Shown here in pieces: positions 29,719-42,199 of a DNA stretch of 64,000 bases. The notes below the pieces were generated by a model that saw only the letters and a list, made by a program, of their open reading frames with translations, made no database searches and had not been told where the DNA came from. Position 1 is the stretch's first letter; every line of letters begins with the position of its first letter. A program made the position numbers and the translations under genes. The DNA is from Vigna angularis (Eukaryota; Streptophyta; Magnoliopsida; Fabales; Fabaceae): NCBI RefSeq assembly GCF_016808095.1, contig NC_068976.1:17137663-17201662 (forward strand). The letters are read 5' to 3'.

Positions 29719-31408
29719 TTATGTTGCTGTTGTTGACTCCTTTTTCTTATGCTCCTTGCTTAATTTCCGTTTTATCATTCTAACAATCTTGAAGAACCAG
29801 AATGCACTTACCAGCTGCAAACCCAATCCCATAGCCTGTAACAATGGAAGGAATTAAACAAAGGTGAGTGTAGTTACCTAGAAAACAGAAAAAAAAAATA
29901 TGCTTTCTCAAAAGAAAAAACAGCCTATACCTTTATGAGAAGTGGATAGTCAGCAGATAAAGTCATGTAAGTGATACACGGTCCCACCAACATCCTAGCA
30001 AAACTAAATATGGCAGCAAACAGAATCTGTGCAATTGTGTGAAACTCAGCTTCTAACACATTTTATTATGTAAATATTTGATTAACAAAACCATAAGATC
30101 CATTTCAACACATAGTGAGTGATTTAGTTATTCAACTATAACTTATCGTGATATAACTTGAATACAAATGAACTTTAAGTCTAACTCAATCATGTAAGAT
30201 TTACGTTCACTTATATATTCTAATCAACGTGGAATTTCCAATCCATATATAAGTTGACGATATTAATCAAGTGTACTTTCAGAAGTGAACACATTTTTGA
30301 ACTTGATATATGAAACAAGCAGTCGGCATGGTAAGTATGTGGTAAATTTAAAAACTGAGGTTAAGATAAATGCTTACATTTTGTTCATTAACAAGGAATG
30401 GCCAAATCAAAGGAAGAAATGAAATATTTGGCATGACTATCATTTTACTTACATCAGCAGCCAAATTAAGGGGGGTATCTCTGTAACCAAGCTCTTTCAG
30501 AAGCTCCCTCAAATGCAAACATGGACTTGATATTTCTGTTATCCATATTGTCGCCACCATTTCTGAGCCACACTGTACACAGATATGGCAAAAAATCACT
30601 AGCTAATCATGAAACAGCCATAGTCACAACAAAAATGTTTCTGAAATTGAGGTAAATGAACAATACTGACAAATTGAGAAACAAATACTCCAAAATTTTA
30701 TTACCAATCCAGATGACCATATATCAATACTTTATTTTTTCTAAAAGATTAGAAGGAGATAAGTTTGTGAAAAAGACAATGAGCAAAGCACACTTCTATT
30801 TATGAATGATTACATGAAGAAGATTTATTTCTGAGAAACTCAACAAACATTGTTTAATATTTAACAGTGGAAACAACAATACATTCCAAAACTAGGAGAA
30901 ATCACTTGAGCTTTTGATTACCTTTTGATAGAAAAGACCTGCTCCAATTCCAACAATGCTTACCAAATGGTGGACAGTGTTGTCTAGATTGACACTCTCA
31001 CCAAAGTGACAACAAGCAAGATCATAAATCAGATAAGAAAGGCTCACTGCCAGAACTTGCATCTGTTCAGAAAACAGTTCAAACTTTCTACTTTAATGCC
31101 AATTCTAAAACAATGAAAAACACCCAAATCCATGTAAATAAATAATGAGGTTTCCCTCAAAAGGGTATGGCATGCAGTTAATCCTGTACCTGTTGGGGTG
31201 AAGATTTTGACCCCACACTACATATTGGACACCTCCAATCTTCAATAGAGAGCCAAGCCAATGTCACTGCTAAAGTTGCATGGAGAGTGGACACAAGGCG
31301 GTTGCAGAAATCAAAAGAGCGTTTGGGGAATAGTCCTCTCAGTATAACAAATGCTGATGTCCATGAAACAACTCCAACAACAACTGTTTCTGTAACATAC
31401 TTTTCCAT
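29719..31408 (-). CDS. TLC domain-containing membrane protein (TLCD4/TMEM56-like)
   Basis: On the minus strand five exons, 31408-31190, 31062-30922, 30572-30453, 30026-29931 and 29835-29719, give 230 aa in continuous phase. The protein is mostly hydrophobic, with about six predicted membrane segments, and ends in a Lys-rich tail (KRKLSKEHKKKE) of ER-retrieval type. The TLC core is recognisable: DNTVHHLVSIVGIGAGLFYQ with the paired His, then WITEISSPCLHLRELLKELG. Family members (TRAM-LAG1-CLN8) are ER or endomembrane proteins linked to lipid sensing or handling. This subgroup is not the ceramide synthase one, and its biochemical role is not settled. A splice acceptor 9 bases before the ATG shows a 5' UTR intron. 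The neighbouring SDR gene starts 1.1 kb away, divergently. Confidence 0.88.
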
Positions 31409-32543
31409 TTCTCCACACTGCAAAATATGTCTTCACAATTCAAGTTTCTGCAACTGCATCGTTACTACTTCAATTGGCAAAAAAAAAGTGTACTTTCTGT
31501 TGAATTCAATACACACACATATGCACACAGAGTTATATGATTCAGATTGCAAACCTGTAACTACGATTCTGTGAAAGACATTAATTTGAGAGGACCCTTT
31601 GAAATATGATGTTGCTTTCATAACATAACTGCCACCAGAAATATGGATGAAGCAATGGAGTGGGGTTAGAACTTTGGAATTATCAGGAAATTATTATTCA
31701 ACTACCACATTTATTATTATATGTTTGCATGAACAGATTGATAAATGAAACATGCAACTATGAACTACACACCCAGTCCAATAATGTAAGAGATTAATAC
31801 TATTTTCTACCAAAAATCTTAAGATTATAGATTAATGAGTTTTTTAACTTTGTCCAATCTTTTACTTTCTCATTTCTATTAAATAGGACTTTGGACTCAA
31901 TTTTACTGTTTTCATATCCTTTTCAACCTATTTTTCTGTTCTTTAACTAATATTTCAAGAATTATTGAGTAACTTTTTAATTAACTTAAAAACCAATTAA
32001 TTATACTTACGTTTAAATTTGAAAAATATAAGTGCAATTACAACAGAAGGAAAGGGGACCATGCATATATGGACAGAATTGGGGTTTGGTGATTATGGCA
32101 CTGTTCTTTTTGGCTAACAGACAAAAATCATTAGTAAAGCGTGATTTAAGATGGCTGCAAATACATACATTATGAAAGTGTTGATAATTTCATATATAGT
32201 ATTATTTTATTAATATATATACACTGATACAAAAATGTTTTGAACTTTTTATTATTATTAATTTATTTTCATTTATATATTATTTGTATTCCTACTTATT
32301 TTAGTTATATTTTTACAATACAGTTTTCATGAAAAATTACTATATCATTGTCATCATTATATAAATGTTTATTATGAAAATTTATTTGTAATTTTATTGT
32401 AAGATTTTAAGTTTTTACTTTCATGTTTATTATCTATCAAAAGTGTGTTCTATTGCATCTGGAGATTTCGTTCTACCACTTCCCTGTAACAGTGTAAAGA
32501 GAGTGTGGTTTTGGATGATTTTTGTTGAACCTTTGATTTTGCC
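31409..32543. promoter_or_regulatory. Divergent intergenic region between the TLC and SDR genes
   Basis: Carries the TLC 5' UTR and its intron near 31409-31600, and the SDR promoter and leader at the right. The middle (31680-32440) is AT-rich with no coding signal. It is the only region between two divergently transcribed genes in the window, but no specific shared element is visible. Confidence 0.5.
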
Positions 32544-35500
32544 ATGGAAATAGCTTTATCGATTCCTCTCCAACGTTGCCATGCTCATGATCATGTTGGG
32601 ACAAGTTTTGGTTCGATATCCCCAACGTTGTCTGAAAAACGCAGCATGTTCATTATCGGTATGGGATTCGTGGGGCAATCACTTGCACGAAAACTGCACA
32701 ACCAAGGATGGTTAGTTGCATTACATTCTCTTCCCTTCAGTATTTACAATTCTCGCTTCAAAATTTGTCTCATCGGATCAATGATTATTGGTAGGGTCGT
32801 GTCTGGGACTTGTACAACCCACGTGAAGAAGCAGCAGCTCCAGAACATGGGGTTTCATGTTCACCTTTTCGATGCAAACAACCCCGAGTGAGTCAGCTGA
32901 TAATTTTGCTTTCAATTTTGCATTTTATCTCGGAACCATCACTAATAGTTATATGGGTGTTAATTGGATTTGATGTCTGAATTGAGAACTATAAAGGGCA
33001 CATTTGTGTTTTAGTTGGCAAGACGATTTCATATTTAGTTGGCAAGACGATTTCATGGTAAATAATTTCTTTGGGGAGTCGAACATGGATGTGTGAAATA
33101 TGTTGTCAATCTGACTTAATGGATAAGACTTTTGCTGTTGTTTTTGTTCTGCAGTCTGGATATTCTAAGGCTACTGAAAAATTACACTCACGTTCTTGTT
33201 TCTGTGCCCCCTCTTGTTGGCATTGGTGATCCGGTATGATTTTACTGTAACTAACAATTGTTGTATGTGTATCACCATTCTGAGGATAATATCTGTAAAC
33301 TTTCCACTTTTTTAATTATTTTTATTGATTTATAGATGCTCCAGCATGAAGAACTTTTCAGAAGGTCTTTAGTAAATTCAGATGTTCAGTGGCTGAGTTA
33401 CTTGTCTTCAACTAGTGAGTCTACAATGAAATTAATGTGAAGGTTTAGTGGTTCTTAGCTGACATATGAACTGGGTTTAGACATTTTTTGTGTGTTGATT
33501 TCAGAGTGATGGAAAGACTTTCTATCTTGCAGGTGTTTATGGAGACTGTGCTGGTGAACTGGTGGATGAGGAGTAAGAGTATAACTCAATAAATCACTTG
33601 CTTTCCAAAATTTCTGAATCTTCTCCGTTAGTTGGTTCTTAGTGTGTGCCTCATGTTGTGACAGTTATCCAACAAATCCAGAAAGTGAGTTGGCTAAATT
33701 AAGGTTAAGTTCCGAAGAAGGCTGGTCAAATGTGTCTCGTGATCTTGGGATCTCACCACTTTTATTTCGACTAGGAGGTATCTATGGCCCTGGTAGAAGG
33801 TACTTGCCTGTTCTCACTTCAATATTTCTATCATCAGTTTATTTGTAGGATCTGTAAAAGCCTAGAAATTTCTTGTCTAAGTTGGATGCCATGACAATCA
33901 ATTCAAATCTGTCATTCTAAGGATATACCAGTCAGTAAGTGTCACATCTCATATAAGATAAGAGGCACTTAACTGTCAATTTAGCATATATATTCCTTTG
34001 ACATTGAACATTTCTTTTGTTTTAGTGCCATTGATACAATAATCAAGCAGAAACCAATGTCAGAAGGTCAGAAGAGGAGAAAACACCGAAAACACACATC
34101 CAGAGTACATGTTGATGACATCTGCCAGGCACTGATGGCTACTGTTGATGTACCTTCCCCCAGGTGAATTTTCTCTATAATTAACTTTCTGGTACATTTA
34201 ACACCCTTGTGAAATGGTTCTAAGCTAACTAGCAAAAATTTCTAAGAGAAAAACAAAGTTGTAGGATTATCAAACAATATGTTATGCACTCTAGTTCAGC
34301 AGTAGTGGAAGGTTATGGCAATGACCTTAAAGAGCCTAAGTGGTTGGAGAAGCACAATTCTTGAATTTTAGCTTTATTTCAATGCCTTTATCATGTTATT
34401 TACTGTTGCAACTTTAAATACAAAACAGATTAAATGTTTACCTTCTAAAATTACATGTAGGATATTCTCCCAAATAAAGCAACTATTATAAATACGTACA
34501 CTGATGAAGGAATTGACTGTGGCTGTTTATCTAATAAACACATCTTAAGTTGAAGATTTGTTAGAATTTTAGTGGTGAGCCTGCACACCATACCAACTAC
34601 CGTTTAAAGGTACTTACGTTATGCTATTGCAAATACACAGTCATAAATATTGCTTGTGTATGTTAGTCACGATTTTAATAATTGGTCTGCATCCATAATT
34701 GTGGTTCCAATGTCAAAGTTTTGGTGGTTCATACAACCACAATTGTGACTTAACAGCCACGTCTGTTTGCTATTTTATGCAATATAAAAGTTTTTGATGA
34801 AAGAGAAACATAGCCTAACTACAATTGAAAACCATAACTAATTTTTCCTACGTTTTTTGTTTGCTGAGTCATACTATCGACCTTGACCAGAATAAAGTAG
34901 GCAAGAGCAACACTTAGTGCCTATGGGCACAAGGATAGCGTTTGATAGAAAATAATACGATAGACCTAAACAAATAATAAATCTTGTTAAGATAGGTTTT
35001 AGATAACTTAGATATCATTTTAAGAAGAGAATTTCAAATCTAACTTAATTTTACAAAATTGATTTGTAAGATGAAGTTCACACTTACTTATATACTGTAA
35101 ATTTATCTTTTATCTTTAAAAGATACGAGATCACCCGCATAAATAGAATAAACAAAACATTGAAAGTGTAACAAGAATATCAATCCAAAATTCAAGAAAA
35201 CATGCTATTAAATGGTAATATTAACAGTATAGAGAGAGAGAGACTGAAATTATGACAAATAGTTAAATTTAAGGACTTATTTGACGTCTCATATACTTGT
35301 TTAACATTTTCTATTTGTGACAACACCTACCACTTGCAGCAACTATAGTGATTGTTTATTGGGTCAATTGGTTTTAGTGGTTGTGCTCATTGGGTCAATT
35401 TGCTCACCCTTTCAGAGAGGTTTACAATATCGTTGATGATGACCCTGCTCCGAGGGAAGAAGTATTTGAGTATGCAATGAAATTGGTGGAGGAAAAGTGG

Positions 35501-35689
35501 CCAGGGCTGAAGTTACAAATTGTGGAGCAGAGTCAGAAAGAGTGGTCCAGTGTAAATCCAAAAGGTGACAAACGAGTGTGTAATGCCAGAATGAAGAAGG
35601 AACTAGGAGTACAACTACTTTTCCCTGATTACAAATCAGGATTGAAGAGTATAATTGACCAAATTCAGAGTCCATTCCACTGTCATTGA
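32544..35689 (+). CDS. Atypical SDR, YeeZ-like NAD(P)-binding Rossmann protein
   Basis: Eight exons, 32544-32710, 32795-32887, 33155-33233, 33336-33414, 33533-33572, 33665-33799, 34026-34163 and 35416-35689, give 334 aa in continuous phase. A nucleotide-binding GxGxxG is at residues 39-44 (GMGFVG), then STSVYGD, LGGIYGPGR and HVDDICQALMA, as in the extended SDR fold. The usual YxxxK catalytic pair is not evident after STSVYGD, which fits the atypical YeeZ-like subgroup. Residues 1-33 could be a plastid transit peptide, but this is weak. It matches my memory of Arabidopsis At1g19690, whose substrate is unknown. The large last intron (34164-35415) contains no recognisable gene. Confidence 0.85.
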
Positions 35690-38600
35690 CCAAATCTGGA
35701 CACTGATCATTACTGTAAAGTAGTGTCAATCTCTTATATGAGTTGAGTTCATAGTCATATTGATATAATTTCTTCCTAAAATGAACCACCTTAGGAAGAA
35801 CCCATCAATTACTCACATCACTTCATGTTTGTTTCTCTGTGCAAATGGTATTGTACTGCTTCAAAATGAGAATCTTAAAATTAACACTTCTAAAAGTAGG
35901 ATAAGTATGTCATCAAATCAATTGGTGTGATTATGCCACCGAACTAGTAATCTCAAATTAAGTTTTGATACAAGTGTTTGGGGGTGAGAATTAATATATT
36001 TAGTTACAGTAATCTTATCTGGTTCAAATAGGTTTGTGTCTAATGCAAAATGCACTTGCCCTCTGAAAGAACAGGCAAAATAGTTACTAAAGCAACTTTG
36101 TTGAATAATGCCGGTAACTATTTGAAACCATTGCTCAAAATAGATTCCTTTTACTAGAGGTGGTTTTTATAATTGTAGATAAACATGGAATACTGTATTT
36201 TTTTAAAATATCTAAAAATTAATTACTTATTTTTAATATTAAATAAAATAAACTAATATATTTACCTGATTAAAAACTGTTAAATATTTAAATATGGAAT
36301 TTTAAAAATAATATTGGGTTACTGATTTAAAATTAGTAGAAGTACACTTATGTAATGGTTTAACTGTGTAAAATTATTTTCCTAAAATGAGATTATGATA
36401 ATAAAAAAATAAAAATAAAAGAGAGGTATTATGAAATACCTCATTTAGTTTTGAGGGTGTTTCTTCCTTTATCTATCTATCCATGTAGTGGCATTCGAAC
36501 ACAGACTATGAGACATGATTTCGGAATCAAAACCACATAGACCAGTGATGCCACCGAGCCATGAACACATTTTTTATTATAAAACTAAGTTACAATATTT
36601 TTTTATGCTATTTTCTTTACATTTTCCCATTCTCACTTTTTTTTTTCATGTTATAAATTTTAATATATATTAAAAAATTGAATAAAACGTAAAATTTTTC
36701 TAATAATGAGTGTGTCGTGTTCATCAATGAATTATTATTTTTTAAATAAAACTAAGAAAAATAAGTATGATTTTTATCTTTATACATTTTTTAATATTTG
36801 TATTTAGTCCTTGTATTGTTTAAATGATTTGAGTTCTCAAATTTATTAAACTTTTAGATTAAGTAATCATGCTTTGAATAAATTTTAATTATATTTTTTA
36901 AATAGAGTATATTTGAATAAATTTATTTATTACTATTTATTGTAAGGATGTGATGATCAACAAACAAATTATGAGTATTTCTTTATTAATTATATTTTTT
37001 TAATAGAGCATATTTGAATAGATTTCTACAAATTTTTTATTAGATCTGATCCAACCTGTTTGAATTAAATTGAAATTACTGAAGTTTTAAAATGTTTTAT
37101 TTCACTAAAGTTTTTTGTTTCAAAATATTTTGGTTATATTTTTAGAATTAAAAATATGGACGTTGTGTAATATTTAGAAAAAACACATTTATTTAGATAA
37201 TAAAATAATAGAGTAAGTTTAATAATAGATACATTACTATTACTATATCTAATAATTTTAATCAAGTTGGATTAGATCCAACATATATAATTCATCACCC
37301 AATTTGTGTTAAGTGGTTGAATTATTTGACATAATAAACACCTTTAGAATAGATAATAAATTTGAATCTACATCATATATGGTTATATGCTTACAGATGG
37401 AGTAAAATTTTATAATAGTATAATTAGATTATCAGAGGTGAGATAGTTTACATAAGTATTTTCTTCCAATTATTATAGTAAGACATTAAATTTTTATTTA
37501 TGAAAACCATGTTTTTTTATGTAATTAATTAAAAATATTCTTATAATAAAAGTGAAAATTTTACCATATTTTATATAAGATGTAAAATATAATTATAGTT
37601 AATATGATTGTGTCTTGTATAAATAGGTGTTAAGATAAATGTATTTCTTTCGTTGAGGTCCAATTTACATGAGTAAAAAATTTCAAAATTTAAATAACGA
37701 AGAATTGCAAAATTATTGTCTCAATCTTTATATTTTTTAGAACTTGAGTAAACATTTTGATATCTATGATTCTGATTTATTTTTAAAATTCAGAGTGTTT
37801 AAAAAATTATTAAAGGGAAAATATTAATCTAGGTAAAAATATCATATTATTTTTCAGAATTTATTGCTTTCATAATTACCAGTAGTGATTGTAATTGTGG
37901 TAACCTTTTGTAAATTAAAATTACTTCAATAATATTTAGATATAGATATATTAAATAATTTATTATTTATTAAAAGTTAAGTGCTAAAATTGTTTAGTTA
38001 TGATCAAATATCTTATTAGATATTTAAGAATAGTGAAATTTGTAATTAAAATATTTCATTACGCCTCTTTCTTTTGCTGCCATTAAAACATGATACTTCA
38101 TTGAATTGCTTTACCATCATCAATTCCTGAAATATCGGCGGTCTACAAATGCATTTATTATTATAAAATACTTAGTTACTTTTAATTAGTCTTGATCTTA
38201 TTGTTAGTTATTTCTAAAGTTTTATCCTAAACACATCCAAAACTTAATTTATAAAATATACCAAACAGAATGATGTATTAAAATAATACATTTTTAATTT
38301 AAACAGGGACATGATTTTAAGAATAAAACGATGTTGAGGCATATCCATAATTTGCAGTGCAAGGATTAATTAACATGCTCTTCATTTCCCAGTATGGGAG
38401 TGCTTACCGACTGAAAAAGAAGCAGCAGCCGGAAGCATTATATTAATCAATTACAGCATTCAGTCAGTCCTCCGATTCACCTTCTATCCACATGACTGAA
38501 TTTGCAGAGTTATTTTATATTCATTTCATTAGAAATATAAATACAGGAGTTAAAATTATCACTTCTAAACCTTATTTTGTGGAGTGCAGAAATCTGCAGC

Positions 38601-38930
38601 AGGTAGAATGAAGCAGTCTGCCTCTTACTTACCATAGAATGGAATGAAGCAGATATCTTCGTAAACAAAAATATATATATTTTTGCTTCCGTGTGGTCGT
38701 CTTTGCTTTGGCTCAGCTTCAATTGCCAAGGGACGTTATATTCATACAATTCATATGAACCACATCAACCTCACTGGAATTTCTGGTCAAAAGTCAAAAT
38801 TAATTAATTTAAAGCGATTAAAATTATGAGTGAAGTTAGACTACATAGAAAATATTAAAAATTCTAAATTGATGGTGGGTGTTATCACTACTAAAATTAG
38901 AGAATGGTTGACTCTTACAGCAAATGGAAC
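35690..38930. other. AT-rich intergenic spacer with a SINE-like relic
   Basis: SDR 3' region up to about 36100, then mostly AT-rich sequence. The only structured segment is a tRNA-like block at 36485-36565. Some balanced sequence at 38380-38770 lies just beyond the RING 3' end and may be its 3' UTR or an old insertion. No coding frame is supported. Confidence 0.55.
36400..36567 (-). mobile_element. Possible tRNA-derived SINE remnant
   Basis: Read on the minus strand, TGGCTCGGTGG (36561-36551) resembles a Pol III A box and GTGTTCGAATGCC (36502-36490) resembles a B box, 48 bases apart. An unrelated body and a T-rich end follow near 36400. No functional tRNA cloverleaf is evident and no target duplication was found, so a SINE head or tRNA pseudogene are both possible. 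Confidence 0.4.
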
Positions 38931-41042
38931 TTAATCTTTCCGATATCTTGCCCAGAAGCCTTTCTTCCTGGCAGAATCATTATCGGACAGGGATCGGCTC
39001 CACTTGGATCCAAGTGAAAAGTGCCGCCTCAAGAATGGCTTTCCAAATGAGCTCCTCGCACTGGAACTTGGTTCCATTTTTGAAACTTTTCCTCCAAAAT
39101 CAATATCTTTTTGGCGATCAAAAACATCAAAACCACCATCAAGGTAGCTATCGACTACACGGTTTCTGGATATCTTGTGGTTCTTGGCCTTCATCTCTGA
39201 TTCAGCCCGAAGAACTTTTCTAGACAACTTTGAAAAGTGCTTCTCTCCAACCATACAGATTGGACAAGCTGGATCATACCTATCTGCCTCTGGTGTCATA
39301 GCCTCCAAACATTCTGCATGATATGCATGACCACAGACCAGCACCGCAACAACCGAGAGGTCATTGCTGGCAATGAACTTCTGGTTGCTCCATGTTGATC
39401 TCTCAGTCAAAAGCTTTGAGCAAGCCCCACAAGATTGTAGTTCCATGGATGGAGAATATGAGAACCTGCTACTGGATCCACTTATCTTGTGACGACCAGA
39501 GCCAAAACACTCACTATCAAAAGACCACCTTTCCCTTTGGGACGATGCCACCATCTCAGAGAAGGTTCGCATTGACCATCCATCAGATGATCCACAGAGG
39601 GATCCAGCAGCCATTTCGTTGCTGCAAGTAGAGAGTACAAAGGATGGCCTTCCTTCAGAAATTGAGTTGTCCGGCGATTTCAGACCCATAATTCGACTGT
39701 CAGAAATCTGTCTCAACAGAGGGTGTGCTGGAGATCGATGTGCCCATCTTGTTGGGGTAGAGTTGGGAAGATGGTTATAATTGTGATTAGGCAAAGGATC
39801 TAGTGTGGGCGTTGAGAAGACTGAAGGTATTGAAAAAGAAAGATTTGGTAATGAAGACTCCACTGGATTCTTCACCTAAAGAGAAACACAGATTAAGAGT
39901 GAGCCCAGCAATACTACAGCAGAAAGCCTAAAAAATTCAGATTATGCACCACAAAGCTCATGGTTCCAATTCAGTAGCTCAAAACTAACCACTGTAGAAA
40001 AATTGCTTGACATGGACAGATCTGCAACAAGCACATGGAGGGAGAACAAAGAGAAATCAATGCCAAACAAAGAAACATCAACCCAATGAACCAAAGTGCA
40101 TAAAAGAGAGCATCATAAACATAATGTCAATACCAATATCTGGGACCATTCAACACAACAAACCGAGTTTGAAAACTATACACTGGTTAGGGAAACAAAA
40201 TAAAAAAGATAAGGTGGTGAACAAGGTCATACACGACATAAAAAAGACACTTGTGAGATAAAGATCCCTTGAATATAAGAAGGCAACAGCAAGGGTTTTT
40301 CTTTTTCAAAAGTTATATATAAACCCACCGATTTTCTCAGAAACTATTGATCATGTATTTACTATTATTTGTGTTGCATCGTGAAGCCTGATTGCAATCA
40401 TTCTCAAAGCCTGTGACTAAACTGTGCAGGATTTTCATTTTTGGTTAAGCATACTCAAAGGGCTTCAATGTCAAGGTTGCCTACAGGTAACAGAAACATT
40501 TCTCAAGGGATAATTGCTCCACCACCATACAAAATTTTTAAAAAGGAAATTGTATTTCAACTCTTGCATCCTATATTATGTACTAAAAGTAAGAATACCC
40601 AAAAACATGGGGGTGGAAGAAGCCTAAATGTTATAACTAAGACCGACCCATCGAACATTGTGGTCATGGTAAAGGACAAAAGAATAATAGAGTTCAGGGT
40701 TTCGCATTTACCAGACGAGGGCGTCATCAGATTTGCAACCAGCGCCTCATCAACAGGGGACTTCAGAGAAATAGGAGTCACAGAATTTTCCATGATGCTT
40801 CCCCCATCAGACAGATTACCTCTTTCAGAGCTTAATGAACCTTTTAACTCCATGCTGACATTTCTACTGTCTAAATGAGATGCGTGGAAAGAAGGATTCT
40901 CAATTTCACCAGTAACACGTTCCCTACTATCCCATTGAAAACTCCACGATGGTGAATACCCAACATCTCTACGTAAGCTTTCACCTCTAGTTCTGTTAGG
41001 AAGATTAGGATCCTTTGCAGCAACACAACAAGCAGATCCCAT
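38931..41042 (-). CDS. RING-H2 finger protein with N-myristoylation-type start
   Basis: On the minus strand three coding exons, 41042-40712, 40021-39990 and 39875-38931, give 435 aa. The 32-base middle exon (residues 111-121, DLSMSSNFSTV) is needed to keep phase and has good splice sites. The start MGSACC presents Gly2 and adjacent Cys, as in myristoylated and palmitoylated proteins. A long Ser-rich disordered region follows. The RING lies at about residues 270-328: CxxC, then CGHAYHAEC, then CPIC, a C-C-C-H-H-C-C-C series. Such proteins are usually E3 ubiquitin ligases; membrane attachment is inferred. The tail KKGFWARYRKD is basic. It matches my memory of Arabidopsis At1g19680/At1g75400. 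A 5' UTR intron (41226-41911) is likely. Confidence 0.88.
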
Positions 41043-41225
41043 GATAACTGCAGAAAAACGTAGAAGCCAATCTAAACTATAGCCACAAACCGAAGTGTAT
41101 AGACAAATTCAAGACTTGCTGATATTTTCTGAACAAAAAGAAATCCTATAGTGTACCCGAAAATCACAATTGAAATCTCAAAAGCCACCTCAATTTCCAG
41201 CAAGAAACCGTAACTCTACTTCCTC

Positions 41226-41911
41226 CTGAAAAATAAACAAAAAGGAATAAGATTTCAAGATAACTCAAGAACCTTCCAGCGACCAAAAAGCTCCAGACAA
41301 GGAACCGCGCTCTAAACTTCGGATTTCTAACGCTCTATCTAATCTAACGAAATCTAGTTCAGCGAAAATCCAACATAAAATTCAATTATAGAAAACTGTT
41401 TCCGTTAACTGCATCCACCAATTATAAATTAAAAACTAAATACATATGCAAAAAGAAAACGACCACCAGCTCGTAAACACAAGGCTTCCAAACATAAACT
41501 TAAAAAAGAGGAAGAACAATTAAATCCATCCTATTAGTATGACAAAGCACCCAACCATCCTCTAAGTTAAATAAAACCAGTTCGACAATACAAACAGCAG
41601 AAAGCACTAATTACAATACGCACACACAAACACCGTCATTATTCACAGTTCAAGACACAAATCCAGAGCCACCTATAAATAATAACCAAATCCGGCTCAT
41701 TTTCTTCCAAAATCCATGAACTCGTCAAAACAATTAAGAGCAAAAAAAAAACTCAACCGTCCCCTCGTTCATTTATTTCCTCGAACCTCAAATAATTTCT
41801 AGGGTTTCGAAACATTCTAAATACTAAATACTAGGATCTTTAATGCATACGATTAATTATTAACAAGGCTAACGATAAAGAGAAATATAAGATGAAGCAT
41901 GTAAATCTTAC
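41226..41911 (-). other. Probable 5' UTR intron of the RING gene
   Basis: On the minus strand a good donor (GCGA then GTAAGA) at 41911 and an acceptor (TTATTTTTCAG then GAGGAAG) ending at 41226 bracket 686 bases of AT-rich non-coding sequence. Transcription would begin around 42000-42200, in the pyrimidine-rich block. Inferred from splice consensus and position. Confidence 0.5.
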
Positions 41912-42199
41912 TCGCAAACTATAAACTGAGATAAAAGAGGGAAAATAATTGAGCTCGGTCATATACGGAAATGGACTCCGTCGTGTCGGTTTCTCAGTCA
42001 AAACGCGGCGCGGCGCGGCGCGGCGGAAGCAGAAGCCTGTACGACGGCGTTAGGGTAGAGGTTGTTGAAAACGGAAACGGGGGAGCCTCTGTTAATTTCT
42101 CCGTATTGTGTGACTGTGACTCACTGCATCTTCTCTTTTTATTTTCCTTCTGCAAACGTCTGTTTCTATCTTTTCCTTTTCCTCTTTCCTCTTTCCACC

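Noticed and set aside
33010..33060. Small tandem duplication of TTGGCAAGACGATTTCAT in SDR intron 2
   Set aside because: Only about 25 bp and intronic; it has no evident effect on splicing, so not listed as a finding.
38924..39631. Plus-strand ORFs opposite the RING gene's last exon
   Set aside because: Antisense shadows of a conserved 315-codon exon.
40441..40878. Plus-strand 145-codon ORF across the RING locus
   Set aside because: The minus strand gives a protein with conserved start, RING gene homology and proper splice sites; this frame is its shadow.
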